Shown: positions 16,701-28,400, numbered from the stretch's first letter. The stretch is 64,000 nucleotides of DNA from Streptomyces glaucescens (GCF_000761215.1 NZ_CP009438.1:4543501-4607500); one strand, 5' to 3'. Program-made: numbers and translations. The notes: generated from the sequence alone by a model not told the origin.

Positions 16701-17250
16701 GAACCGCGACGGCGAGCGCATGGTGCTCCCGTCCGGCAAGGCGCGGCTGTTCGACGGCCGCAGCGGTGAGCCGTTCCCGGACCCGATCTCGGTCGGCTAC
16801 ATGTACATCCTCAAGCTGCACCACCTGGTCGACGACAAGCTGCACGCCCGCTCGACCGGCCCGTACTCGATGATCACCCAGCAGCCGCTTGGTGGTAAGG
16901 CCCAGTTCGGTGGCCAGCGCTTCGGTGAGATGGAGGTGTGGGCGCTGGAGGCGTACGGCGCCGCGTACGCCCTCCAGGAGCTGCTGACGATCAAGTCCGA
17001 CGACGTCACCGGCCGCGTGAAGGTCTACGAGGCCATCGTCAAGGGCGAGAACATCCCTGAGCCCGGCATCCCCGAGTCCTTCAAGGTGCTCATCAAGGAG
17101 ATGCAGTCCCTGTGCCTCAACGTGGAGGTGCTGTCCTCGGACGGCATGTCCATCGAGATGCGCGACACCGACGAGGACGTCTTCCGCGCTGCGGAGGAGC
17201 TCGGTATCGACCTGTCCCGGCGCGAGCCGAGCAGCGTCGAAGAGGTCTGA
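13765..17250 (+). CDS. rpoB: RNA polymerase beta subunit
   Basis: A 1161-residue beta subunit forming half of the polymerase active cleft. TTG at 13765 after GGAAGGA gives the Streptomyces N-terminus LAASRNASTANTNNAAST; the open frame upstream to 13735 has no ribosome-binding site. The rifampicin cluster (about residues 420-448, starting SQLSQFMDQNNPLSG) has the wild-type residues, so rifampicin sensitivity is expected at this locus. Other conserved blocks visible are MCPIETPEGPNIGLI, GKNLLVAFMPWEGHNYEDAI, GRHGNKGVIS and the C-terminal GKAQFGGQRFGEMEVWALEA. It is cotranscribed with rpoC, 94 bp downstream. Confidence 0.98.
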   Translation: MAASRNASTANTNNAASTAPLRISFAKIKEPLEVPNLLALQTESFDWLLGNDAWKARVEEALENGQDVPTKSGLEEIFEEISPIEDFSGSMSLTFRDHRFEPPKNSIDECKERDFTYAAPLFVTAEFTNNETGEIKSQTVFMGDFPLMTNKGTFVINGTERVVVSQLVRSPGVYFDSSIDKTSDKDIFSAKIIPSRGAWLEMEIDKRDMVGVRIDRKRKQSVTVLLKALGWTTEQILEEFGEYESMRATLEKDHTQGQDDALLDIYRKLRPGEPPTREAAQTLLENLYFNPKRYDLAKVGRYKVNKKLGTDTPLDAGILTVEDIIATIKYLVKLHAGETETVGDSGETVVVETDDIDHFGNRRLRSVGELIQNQVRTGLARMERVVRERMTTQDVEAITPQTLINIRPVVASIKEFFGTSQLSQFMDQNNPLSGLTHKRRLSALGPGGLSRERAGFEVRDVHPSHYGRMCPIETPEGPNIGLIGSLASYGRVNAFGFVETPYRKVVDGQVTDEVDYLTADEEDRFVIAQANATLGDDMRFSEARVLVRRRGGEVDYVSPEDVDYMDVSPRQMVSVATAMIPFLEHDDANRALMGANMMRQAVPLIQAEAPLVGTGMEYRSAVDAGDVVKAEKAGVVQEVSADYITTANDDGTYITYRLAKFARSNQGTSVNQKVIVNEGDRVIEGQVLADGPATQNGEMALGKNLLVAFMPWEGHNYEDAIILSQRLVQDDVLSSIHIEEHEVDARDTKLGPEEITRDIPNVSEEVLADLDERGIIRIGAEVIAGDILVGKVTPKGETELTPEERLLRAIFGEKAREVRDTSLKVPHGETGKVIGVRVFDREEGDELPPGVNQLVRVYVAQKRKITDGDKLAGRHGNKGVISKILPIEDMPFLEDGTPVDIILNPLGVPSRMNPGQVLEIHLGWLASRGWDVSGLADEWAQRLQAIGADQVAPGTNVATPVFDGAREDELAGLLQHTIPNRDGERMVLPSGKARLFDGRSGEPFPDPISVGYMYILKLHHLVDDKLHARSTGPYSMITQQPLGGKAQFGGQRFGEMEVWALEAYGAAYALQELLTIKSDDVTGRVKVYEAIVKGENIPEPGIPESFKVLIKEMQSLCLNVEVLSSDGMSIEMRDTDEDVFRAAEELGIDLSRREPSSVEEV

Positions 17251-17344
17251 CGGGAGTCCGGCGGCCTCCCACGAGGAGGCCGCCGGCCCCAGGACCCCCG
17301 TATCAGACCCAAAGACTTACAACCCTGAGAGGGATTGACGCATA

Positions 17345-21244
<3,900 letters not shown>

Positions 21245-21258
21245 GCGAGTCGCCTGAA

Positions 21259-21294
21259 CCACAGGGCGGTCACCTCCGGGTGGCCGCCCTGTGG
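21259..21294 (+). terminator. rpoBC terminator
   Basis: A 16-bp stem (21259-21274 with 21279-21294, one G-U pair) with a TCCG tetraloop, 14 nt after the rpoC stop. Confidence 0.9.
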
Positions 21295-21449
21295 CGTACC
21301 CGGGGTGGTGCGCCCGGGGCCGGTGCGCCCCCAGGGCCGACCGGGGTTCCCGGACGGCCGCGGCTGGGGGATTTCTCCGGGTATGACCCCGATGCCTCGG
21401 GCGCCGGTCCGGCGGATGATGGAGTCACCGAGCGCTCCGGGAGGTGCCC

Positions 21450-22013
21450 GTGTCGCAGTCGTCGCCGAATCCACCGTGGCCGCCCCGGCAGGGGAAGGCC
21501 GACGGGATGCCGCAGCCGTGGGCCGGGCACAGCGGCCCGTCGATGCTCGCCTCGCACGCAGACCGGGAGCGCGCCGTGGACGTGCTCAGAGCGGGGTACG
21601 GGGAGGGGCGGATGGAGCAGACGGAGTTCGAGCAGCGGGTCGCGCGGGCCTACACGGCCCGCACGGTGGGGGAGCTGGCGCTGCTGGTCGCCGATCTGCC
21701 GCAGGGACCCCTGGCGCATCCCGGGGCGGGCGTCGCCGTACCCCGGACGTTCCTGGCGGCGCCCCGGCCGCGGACGAACGGAAAGGCGGTCGCCGCCGCC
21801 CTGTGTGGGCTGCTCTGCCTGCCCACCATGGGCCTGACCGGTATACCGGCGGTCGTGCTCGGACACGCGGCCCGGTCCGAGATACGCCGCTCGGACGAGG
21901 GCGGCGACGGGCTCGCCCTCATCGGGCTGGTGCTCGGCTGGATGTCCGTGGCCGGCTGGGCGCTCGTGGTGGGGCTGGCCGTGCTGCTGACCGTGTCCGC
22001 GGGGACCGGCTGA
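21450..22013 (+). CDS. DUF1707/DUF4190 membrane protein
   Basis: About 187 residues. The N-terminal DUF1707 block is clear (SHADRERAVDVLRAGYGEGRM, EFEQRVARAYTARTVGELALLVADLP), followed by a two-span DUF4190-like domain (GKAVAAALCGLLCLPTMGLTG...VVLGHAARSEIRRS...GLALIGLVLGWMSVAGWALV). Such proteins are common in actinobacteria with no established function; DUF1707 is often at the N-terminus of regulators or small membrane proteins. GGGAGG (21439-21444) favours GTG 21450 over GTG 21444. It is convergent with the M48 protease gene 30 bp away. Confidence 0.75.
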   Translation: MSQSSPNPPWPPRQGKADGMPQPWAGHSGPSMLASHADRERAVDVLRAGYGEGRMEQTEFEQRVARAYTARTVGELALLVADLPQGPLAHPGAGVAVPRTFLAAPRPRTNGKAVAAALCGLLCLPTMGLTGIPAVVLGHAARSEIRRSDEGGDGLALIGLVLGWMSVAGWALVVGLAVLLTVSAGTG

Positions 22014-22043
22014 CCGGCCGCGCGGCGGAGGGTGCCCGGAGCG

Positions 22044-23348
22044 TCAGCCGCGGGGCTGGAGGTAGGGCTGGAGGTGGTGCAGCCGGGTGTAGTAGTCCGG
22101 GTGGGAGGCCAGCAGCCTGCTGACCGGGCTCTCCGCCACCGGGACACCGCCGTGGGCCGCGGTGACGGCGGCGGCCTGCTGCTCCTCCTGCTGGTGCAGC
22201 TTCTCCAGTACGGCGGCCAGCATCGGCGCGAAGCCGAGCGCGGCGGCGTGCTGGTCGGCGCGCAGCTCGGCGCGCCGGCCGACCGCCGCGAGCGCGTACG
22301 GCATCGCCAGGATCAGCAGGGGCAGGCCGTACAGGCTGCTGATGGTGGCCAGGGCGAGGCCGCCGACGAACAGGCCGAAGAAGACCACGCCGAAGCAGGA
22401 GAAGGCGCGGGAGATCCGGAACATCACGCCGGTGACCGTGCGCAGCACCCGCCAGGCGGTCCGGCCGGGCAGGGCGTACCAGTAGCCGAGCAGCGAGGAC
22501 CAGGCGTGGCCGCCCACGTGGTGGCCCAGCTCGTGCGCCATGACGGCGGCCAGCTCGCCGTTGGGCAGCTCGTTCATGGCGAACCGGGTGACGCCGACGA
22601 TGTGGCCGGCGGCGGCGACCGCGTTGAGGTGGTCGCTGTCCTCCACCCACAGCTCGTAGGTGCGGCCCTCGACGCCCGCACGGGCGGTGACCTCGCGCCA
22701 GACCGGCTCGAGTCTGGCTCGTTCTTGCGGAGTGGGGTAGCGCAGACGGAGCAGATGGCGCGCGAGGGCGCTTTCGGTCGGGCGGTGGAAGACGAGTGCG
22801 CCGCTTGCCAGCCAGGCCAGCACGAGCAGGAAGCCGAGGTCGCCGAAGAGCAGCGAGAGGAGGCCGACGACCAGGAGGCTGCACAGGAAGTGCGGCAGGT
22901 AGAGCAGCAGGTTGCCGACGGCGGTGGCGTCGGTACGGCGCTGCTGGGCGGAGATGTGGACGCGCCCCCGGTCGGTGGCGATGTGGTGGGGGTGCGCCGG
23001 ATCACCGGGAGCCGGCGACGGCCGGGGTGCGGCGGGCGGGGGGACCGGTGGGGTGACGCCCGGCTGCGGGGTGTCCGTGGGGTAGGCGGGGGGCTGGGCG
23101 GCCGTCGGGTAGGTGGGGGGCTGCGCCGCCGTGGGGTAGGCGGGCGGTTCGGCCGGCGCGGGGCCGGCGGGGGGCCGGGTGCCCGTGGGGCAGGCCGGGG
23201 GCTGCGGCGACTCGGGCGCTATCGGGTGCTGCGGGGCCGCGGAGTACTGCGCGGTGTGGGAGGCGGGCGAGGGGTACTGGGGCGGCTGCGGGGGCTGGGC
23301 CGGGGTCTCCGGGTACTCCGGCGGGGATGGCGGGGGCTGGTGGGTCAT
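22044..23348 (-). CDS. M48-family membrane metalloprotease with Pro-rich N-terminus
   Basis: A 434-residue protein, last gene of the minus-strand cluster. The N-terminal 130 residues are Pro/Gln/Tyr/Ala-rich and disordered, with repeats of the type YPTAAQPPxYPT. Two hydrophobic spans follow (LLLYLPHFLCSLLVVGLLSLL, FLLVLAWLASGALVF), then the zinc protease domain. HELGHH at residues 272-277 gives the two His ligands and catalytic Glu, and E361 in RRAELRAD is the third ligand; a further span pair lies between. HtpX-like enzymes of this family cut misfolded membrane proteins. ATG 23348 follows AAGGAA. The upstream SPFH-like gene is 46 bp away, so the two are probably cotranscribed and may act together, as SPFH proteins do with membrane proteases. 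Confidence 0.85.
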   Translation of the reverse strand: MTHQPPPSPPEYPETPAQPPQPPQYPSPASHTAQYSAAPQHPIAPESPQPPACPTGTRPPAGPAPAEPPAYPTAAQPPTYPTAAQPPAYPTDTPQPGVTPPVPPPAAPRPSPAPGDPAHPHHIATDRGRVHISAQQRRTDATAVGNLLLYLPHFLCSLLVVGLLSLLFGDLGFLLVLAWLASGALVFHRPTESALARHLLRLRYPTPQERARLEPVWREVTARAGVEGRTYELWVEDSDHLNAVAAAGHIVGVTRFAMNELPNGELAAVMAHELGHHVGGHAWSSLLGYWYALPGRTAWRVLRTVTGVMFRISRAFSCFGVVFFGLFVGGLALATISSLYGLPLLILAMPYALAAVGRRAELRADQHAAALGFAPMLAAVLEKLHQQEEQQAAAVTAAHGGVPVAESPVSRLLASHPDYYTRLHHLQPYLQPRG

Positions 23349-23394
23349 CGGGGTTCCTTCGCGTGACGGGAGCGGGCCGGCCCCGTGGGGGCCG

Positions 23395-25047
23395 TCATGG
23401 AGCAGGGGTCTCCCTCGGGGAGCCGTCCTGCCGGGTGTCCTCGTGCTCGGCGGCCGGGTCGGGCTGAGGCGGTGCGGTCGGGGTCGTGCCGTAGCCGGCG
23501 GGCGGCTGCCAGGCGGGGGACGCGGCGGAAGGCGGCTCGGCGCCCGGCTGAGGCGGGAAGGGGACGGACGGGGGCGGTCCCCCAGGAGTGCCCGGAGGGG
23601 CCGGCGCGGGACCGCCCGCGGAGTACGGCGGGTAGGGGGCGGAGGGCGGCGGGACGTACGGCATGGGCGGCGGTGTGTACGGCGACGGCGGCTGCCAGGC
23701 GGGTGGGGTGCCGCCCGGGACACCCGGAGCGGGCTGCTGGGCGTACGGCGACGGCGGGGTGGCGTAAGGGGACGGTGGGGTGGCGTACGGCGACTGCGGG
23801 GTGGCGTGGGGCGACGGCGGGGTGGCGTGGGGCCCGGTCGGTGCGGGCGGGGCGTCACTCGCGGCGGCGTCCTCCGATGTGCCGGGGCTCGTGCCGGGGT
23901 CCGCGTCCGTCTCCGGGCCCGGGTGGGGCGGCGGTGCCGGGGCGTTCGGGGGCAGGAGGGGCGGGTTCTGGGGTACGCCGGGGAGCCGCTGGTTGAGGAT
24001 GTCGCTGACCGTGCGCAGGGCGAGCTGCTTGGGGCCCTCCAGCTCGAACTTCTCCGCGCCCTCCCCGCCGAGCAGCTCCTTCACCAGGTCCATCTGCGCC
24101 TGGATCATGCGGAGCTGGTCCTCCCGCATGCTGCTCATGACGAGCCGGGAGTCCTCGGGGTGCTGGGCGAGGTGCAGCGCCCACGCCTGCACGCCGCCCT
24201 GCGCGAGGTGCCACCGGTAGAACTCGATCTTCTGCGCCTCGACACGCTGCAGCTCCAGCTGGTGCTGCCCCTGGAGGAGCGCCTGCTCCTGCTGCCAGCG
24301 CTGCTGCTGGAGGAGGAGTTCCTGCTGCTGCCTGCCGTACTCCATGGCCCGGCCGAGCTGGAGTTCGTCCTGCTGCCGGTGCCGGTGGTCCAGCTCCCGG
24401 TCGACCCGCATGCCCTGCCGCGCCGTGCGGACCTGCTCCTCCGCGGAGTGGTCGATGGACTGGAGCCGCTGCTGGTGCTCGATGTTCGCCTGGTCGCGCC
24501 GCAGCCGCAGCGTCCAGGTGACGTGGAGACCCGCGGGGGCGCCGAGCGGGCCGACGAGCTGGACCGCCTTCAGCAGTTCCGCCTCGGCCGCCGCGCTGTC
24601 GGCGATGGCGAAGCGGCGGGTCACCGGCCGGGCCGTCTGCTGGAGTTCGCCGAGCAGCAGCGCGGGCACGTCCCGTACCCCGCCGGCCACGAACCGCGCC
24701 GGGTCGAGCACCTGCCAGGTGACGTCCACCTCGGCGGTGAACTCGAACGCGTCGTTGTCGCTGGGCAGCGTGAGGGTGTCCGTGAACGGGTGGACGCCCA
24801 TGTCCACCTCGTACACGGCGGTGTAGCGGCTGGCCATGATCTCGCCGCGGGTGGGCCGCCTGGGCGGCAGGAAGGTCTCGTACCCGCCCCGGGGGGTGGC
24901 GAAGACCAGGGCGTGGTCGATGCGGACCACGTGCTTCAGCGACAGGTCGAAGCGCGACAGCTGCCGCACGGTGAGCACCGGGTCGATCAGCCGGGTGTGC
25001 CGGTCCGCCGGCTGCTGCCACTCCGGCTGGCGGTGGAAGGTGGGCAT
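23395..25047 (-). CDS. SPFH/band-7-like protein with coiled coil and Pro-rich tail
   Basis: 550 residues. Residues 40-215 resemble an SPFH domain (ALVFATPRGGYETFLPP, FEFTAEVDVTWQVLDPARF, LLLGELQQTARPVTRRF). Residues 215-300 are a Gln/Arg/Glu-rich coiled coil (RQQQELLLQQQRWQQEQALL). Residues from about 375 to the end are a Pro/Tyr/Ala tail with a 7-residue SPYATPP repeat. No N-terminal signal or membrane span is visible. SPFH proteins form ring or microdomain scaffolds and often control membrane proteases; the next gene encodes one. Such genes are often annotated only as hypothetical or PE-PGRS-like. The SPFH call rests on pattern, not search. Confidence 0.6.
   Translation of the reverse strand: MPTFHRQPEWQQPADRHTRLIDPVLTVRQLSRFDLSLKHVVRIDHALVFATPRGGYETFLPPRRPTRGEIMASRYTAVYEVDMGVHPFTDTLTLPSDNDAFEFTAEVDVTWQVLDPARFVAGGVRDVPALLLGELQQTARPVTRRFAIADSAAAEAELLKAVQLVGPLGAPAGLHVTWTLRLRRDQANIEHQQRLQSIDHSAEEQVRTARQGMRVDRELDHRHRQQDELQLGRAMEYGRQQQELLLQQQRWQQEQALLQGQHQLELQRVEAQKIEFYRWHLAQGGVQAWALHLAQHPEDSRLVMSSMREDQLRMIQAQMDLVKELLGGEGAEKFELEGPKQLALRTVSDILNQRLPGVPQNPPLLPPNAPAPPPHPGPETDADPGTSPGTSEDAAASDAPPAPTGPHATPPSPHATPQSPYATPPSPYATPPSPYAQQPAPGVPGGTPPAWQPPSPYTPPPMPYVPPPSAPYPPYSAGGPAPAPPGTPGGPPPSVPFPPQPGAEPPSAASPAWQPPAGYGTTPTAPPQPDPAAEHEDTRQDGSPRETPAP
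23740..23832 (-). repeat. 21-bp tandem repeat in the SPFH-like gene
   Basis: Four complete 21-bp units begin at 23740, 23761, 23782 and 23803, with a partial fifth from 23824. Each encodes SPYATPP or a close variant. Units differ by a few substitutions but keep the length exactly. Confidence 0.85.
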
Positions 25048-25095
25048 GGTGCGTGTCTCCTCGGGGACGTACTCGGGGACGTGCCGTGGCCGGCG

Positions 25096-27303
25096 TCAGC
25101 CGAAGGTGGTGAGCAGGCGGGCGGCGACCGGCGGCGGCGGGTTGCCGTCCTCGCCGGGCATGGTGCGCAGCAGATGGCTCAGTCGCTGGTACTCGGGCTC
25201 GGAGGTGACGAGCTTCGGCAGGAGCGCGGCGAGGGCCCACTCGGTGGGCGAGGAACGGTCGGCGATGAGCACCCACTCGCGCAGGAGGTCCAGGGCCGGC
25301 CGGGTGGCGTGCGGGTCGCCGAGCGCCCGGCGCCACAGGTGGGCGATGCCCTGCGCGGCCGTCTCGTCGTCGGCCGTGGCCCGGGCGTACCAGCCGAGGA
25401 CGAGCGGCTGGCCGTACCGCTCGTCGCCCTCGGTGCGCCGGCAGGCGTTGATGAAGCCGCCCAGGGCGAGGTCGCGTACCGCCCGGTCGTCGTCCAGGTG
25501 CCCGAGCAGCCCGGCCAGCACCTCGGCGGCGGCGGGCGACAGCAGCAGCAGTTCCACGGCCTCGGCCAGCTCCGCCGCCATCTCCCGGTCGAAGTCGTCG
25601 GGGTCGCCCGACTCCGTGTACAGGCGGCGGACGGCCTGGCGCAGCGCGGCGAGGGCCTGTTCCGGACGCTCGGGTCCGATCAGCGCGTACGCGCGGACCG
25701 CGACCCAGCGCAGCCGCCGGTCCTCGCTGCCGGACCAGGCGTCGAGGATCCGCGGAACGTTCGGCGTGTCGCTGAAGTGGGCGAGGGTGAGCGAGTTGAC
25801 GGCGACGAGCCGGTGCCGGAACCGGTTCGAGGTCGCCCACGGCTCGATGACCAGCGCCATGGCGGAGGGCAGGTCGGCGCGGGCGAGGACGGCGACGGTG
25901 GACGCGGCCCGGGTGCGGACCAGGGGGCGGCCGTCGTCGGCGAGCCGGCGCAGCCATTCGACCAGCGCGGGCCGGGCCGACGGGTGGCCCGTCCACACCT
26001 CCCGCAGCAGCACCAGCGCGACCCGGTCGTCGGTGAACGCCGCCATCGTCTGCGTCACCGGCCCCCACTCGGTGTGCTGGTCGTCCTCGTACAGCCGTGC
26101 GCGGGCCAGTTGCAGACGCTTGCCCACGTGGGTGCCGAAGACGGGGACCTCGGGGACGCGCGCCGGATTGTCGGTCTTCTGGAGGAAGCGGTAGAGCAGG
26201 TCGCCGAGTTCGGCGGTCAGCGCGTACGGGCCGCCGTCGAAGGCGGCGAGGGCGACGAGGAACGCCTTGTCGCGCAGGGGGACCGCGCTCTCGTCCTCCT
26301 CGAACCACTCCTGGACCTGGTTCTCCAGCGACGCCAGGGAGAAGCCGGCGACGTCCCGCCCGGTGACCTCCCCGGCCGCGTACCGGGCGAGCAGCCGGGC
26401 GAACGCGGCGGTCTCGCGCAACTGGTGGCCGCGGCCCAGGAACTCCTTGACGTCCGGCAGGCCCAGCAGACGGGCGGCCGTCGCCTCGTCGGTGCGGACG
26501 CGCAGGTGCGCGGCCAGCACCTCCTCGGCGGCGGGCGGGAACCAGCCGGCGGTGGGCACGTCCTCCAGGGCGGCGGTGGGGCCGACGGTGATCACCAGAT
26601 AGGCGTCCTGCTCGGCGAGCCGGTCGCGGACGGCGAGCAGGTGCGCCTCGCGCAGCGGGCTGCCCCGGCGGGTCGTCAGGTCGCACAGGACGTACCCGCG
26701 GGTGCCCTGCCCGTCCTCGGCGGAGGCGGTGCACCGCTCGGCGAGCGCGCCGGGGGAGGTGTCCCGGTCCAGCAGGCGCACGGGGGCGGCGCCGAGCCGG
26801 TGCAGCAGCATCAGCGCGGCCGTGCGGCGGCCGGTGAAGCGGGCGCCGGACAGCACCAGGACGCGTTCGCGGCGCAGCCGGTCCAGCAGGCCCCCGACGG
26901 TCTCCTCGGCGGCGACGAAGGAGGCGGCGAGCCGTTCCAGCGTCGCGCGGGGGATCTCGCCGGAGGCGGCGGCCGTGGAGAACCCGGAGAACGACCAGTG
27001 GTGGATCTCCGTCTTGCTGCCCATGATGACGTCGCCGGTGACCCGGCCGCCCGACACGCCGTGCTGGTCGCCCGCCACGTAGCCGCCGCCGAAGCGGGTG
27101 CGGGCGCCGACGTTCATGGTGCGCGGGCTGTGGTCGATCAGGTCGCGCCGGGCCGACCAGGCGTTCTGCGGCTGGTCCCGTTCCTCGGTCTCCTCGGCCG
27201 CGCCGTCCGGGCGGGTCTCGTCCGCGGCCGGCTCGCCCTGCTCCGGCGTGGGCCCGGCGCCGGGCGCCGCCGCCCCCTGTGCCCCCGGCTCCGGCCCGGT
27301 CAC
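25096..27303 (-). CDS. P-loop-like/HEAT-like repeat protein (STAND-like), function unknown
   Basis: 735 residues. Residues 1-60 are disordered. Residues 71-95 hold a Gly-rich motif (FGGGYVAGDQHGVSGG...GDVIMG) almost identical to one in the cyclase-like protein upstream. Residues 145-210 look like the start of an NTPase domain: hydrophobic strand, SGARFTGRRT in place of Walker A (Lys replaced by Arg), then GYVLCDLT as a Walker B-like strand. Residues 330-735 are helical and repeat-like (for example LVRTRAASTVAVLARADLPSA, RLRWVAVRAYALIGPERPE), suggesting HEAT repeats. This order is that of STAND-type switch proteins, but nucleotide binding is doubtful. GTG 27303 overlaps the cyclase stop (GTGA), so the two are translationally coupled. 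Confidence 0.55.
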   Translation of the reverse strand: MTGPEPGAQGAAAPGAGPTPEQGEPAADETRPDGAAEETEERDQPQNAWSARRDLIDHSPRTMNVGARTRFGGGYVAGDQHGVSGGRVTGDVIMGSKTEIHHWSFSGFSTAAASGEIPRATLERLAASFVAAEETVGGLLDRLRRERVLVLSGARFTGRRTAALMLLHRLGAAPVRLLDRDTSPGALAERCTASAEDGQGTRGYVLCDLTTRRGSPLREAHLLAVRDRLAEQDAYLVITVGPTAALEDVPTAGWFPPAAEEVLAAHLRVRTDEATAARLLGLPDVKEFLGRGHQLRETAAFARLLARYAAGEVTGRDVAGFSLASLENQVQEWFEEDESAVPLRDKAFLVALAAFDGGPYALTAELGDLLYRFLQKTDNPARVPEVPVFGTHVGKRLQLARARLYEDDQHTEWGPVTQTMAAFTDDRVALVLLREVWTGHPSARPALVEWLRRLADDGRPLVRTRAASTVAVLARADLPSAMALVIEPWATSNRFRHRLVAVNSLTLAHFSDTPNVPRILDAWSGSEDRRLRWVAVRAYALIGPERPEQALAALRQAVRRLYTESGDPDDFDREMAAELAEAVELLLLSPAAAEVLAGLLGHLDDDRAVRDLALGGFINACRRTEGDERYGQPLVLGWYARATADDETAAQGIAHLWRRALGDPHATRPALDLLREWVLIADRSSPTEWALAALLPKLVTSEPEYQRLSHLLRTMPGEDGNPPPPVAARLLTTFG
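27020..27095. repeat. 76-bp direct repeat, copy 1
   Basis: About 71 of 76 positions match copy 2 at 27415-27490. Mismatches are mostly silent, so the encoded motif is more conserved than the DNA. Copy 1 encodes residues 70-95 of the P-loop/HEAT-like protein. Confidence 0.85.
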
Positions 27304-28298
27304 GGCCGCTCCTCCTGCTCGGTCTTGCCGTCGGAGACACGGTGCTTGCCGCCGTCGGCGGCGTGCGTGCCGCCCGCGGCGAGGTGCTTGCCGTCCGGGG
27401 CGAGGTGCTTGCCGCCCATGACGACGTCGCCGGTGACGCGGCCGCCGGACACGCCGTGCTGGTCGCCCGCGACATAGCCGCCGCCGAAGCTGACCGAGCC
27501 GCCGCTGACGTGCAGCACGGGACCCGGCGCCGGGGCTTGCCGTTCCCCGTCCGGCGCCGGGCCGCTCGCGGGGGGACCGTCCGGCGCGGGCGCTGCCCCG
27601 CCGGCGGCGGAGCGCCGGGAGCCGCCGCGCCGGGCCGGGGCGGATCCGGGGTGCGCCGGGCGGTCCCCCGATCCGCCCGGCGCGTCCCCCTCCCCCCTCT
27701 CACCGTGGTTCGTGCCGGCCGCCCCGGCGGGCAGCGGACCGTGCAGCCAGGCCGTCAGCGGCCCGTTCTTGCTGGGCACGGTCACGCGGTGGAAGCCGGC
27801 GGCCGGGATGCCCGGGTGGTCGTGCCGTACGACACCGGAGTACAGGGCGTCGGAGACGCACAGCGCGAAGTCGTCGGCGCGCTCGCGCAGCGCGGCCCGC
27901 AGCACGTCCGCGTCGAGCAGGCGGCAGGCGTGGTTGAGGTCGGAGCCGACCCAGCCGTCCCGTTCGTCGACGGCGACCCACCCGCTCGCGACGACGCCGC
28001 GCAGCCGGATCTGGGCGGACCGGGACGCCATGCGGTTGACCGCCCGCAACTGGGCCGGCACTTCGCCGAGCAGGGCCCGCAGCAGCGCGGTGACCGGGGC
28101 GTTGGCGTCGATGAGCTCCATCACCGAGTCGCCGCGGTCGGCCCGCAGCCGCCGCGTCTCGTCGATGCCGGCGCTCTCCAGCGCGCGGTCGGTGATGTCG
28201 TAGAGCATGCGCCGCAGGTAAGCCTGCTCCACGTCGTCCCGGTCGCTGAACCTCTCGATGTCCAGCAACAGGATCGTGCGGCTCACGGGGTCGCTCAT
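27300..28298 (-). CDS. Class III nucleotidyl-cyclase-like protein with Gly-rich C-terminal motif
   Basis: 332 residues. Residues 7-185 fit a class III adenylyl/guanylyl cyclase homology domain. ILLLDIERFS has metal-binding Asp13, RADRGDSVMELID has metal-binding Asp57, GVVASGWVAV is the central strand, and GSDLNHACRLL carries Asn122 and Arg126 at the N-x3-R spacing of transition-state residues. Activity therefore looks possible; base specificity is unclear. Residues 190-265 are disordered (Gly/Ala/Pro/Arg). Residues 272-296 carry the motif GGGYVAGDQHGVSGG shared with the next protein, and the tail has GKH repeats. ATG 28298 follows AAAGGCGA. It overlaps the next gene by 4 bp and lies downstream of a Crp/Fnr gene, suggesting local cyclic-nucleotide signalling. 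Confidence 0.65.
   Translation of the reverse strand: MSDPVSRTILLLDIERFSDRDDVEQAYLRRMLYDITDRALESAGIDETRRLRADRGDSVMELIDANAPVTALLRALLGEVPAQLRAVNRMASRSAQIRLRGVVASGWVAVDERDGWVGSDLNHACRLLDADVLRAALRERADDFALCVSDALYSGVVRHDHPGIPAAGFHRVTVPSKNGPLTAWLHGPLPAGAAGTNHGERGEGDAPGGSGDRPAHPGSAPARRGGSRRSAAGGAAPAPDGPPASGPAPDGERQAPAPGPVLHVSGGSVSFGGGYVAGDQHGVSGGRVTGDVVMGGKHLAPDGKHLAAGGTHAADGGKHRVSDGKTEQEERP
27415..27490. repeat. 76-bp direct repeat, copy 2
   Basis: Partner of 27020-27095, encoding residues 272-296 of the cyclase-like protein. The reading frame is the same in both copies. Confidence 0.85.
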
Positions 28299-28384
28299 GG
28301 TCGCCTTTCGGACGGGGGGTGGCGGACAGCGCAAGCGTGGTGCTCCGGGGGGCCGGGCGGTGAGGGCGGATGACGCACTCGGAC

Positions 28385-28400
28385 TGTGACCGTGTGCACA
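28385..28400. promoter_or_regulatory. Candidate Crp-binding palindrome upstream of the cyclase gene
   Basis: TGTGA-CCGTGT-GCACA differs by one base from the enterobacterial Crp half-site pair (TGTGA-N6-TCACA). Read on the minus strand it fits the GTG-N6-GNCAC form reported for Streptomyces Crp. It lies 87 bp before the cyclase start, and a Crp/Fnr regulator gene is immediately upstream. No clear -10/-35 is seen between. Confidence 0.55.

Noticed and set aside
13639..16845. 1068-codon open frame antisense to rpoB
   Set aside because: Same reason: composition-driven shadow of a certain gene, with no recognisable domain.
23179..27477. 1432-codon plus-strand frame opposite the SPFH and P-loop/HEAT genes
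   Set aside because: The minus-strand proteins have recognisable domains, start sites and coupling; the plus frame is Gly/Arg/Val-rich without motifs.
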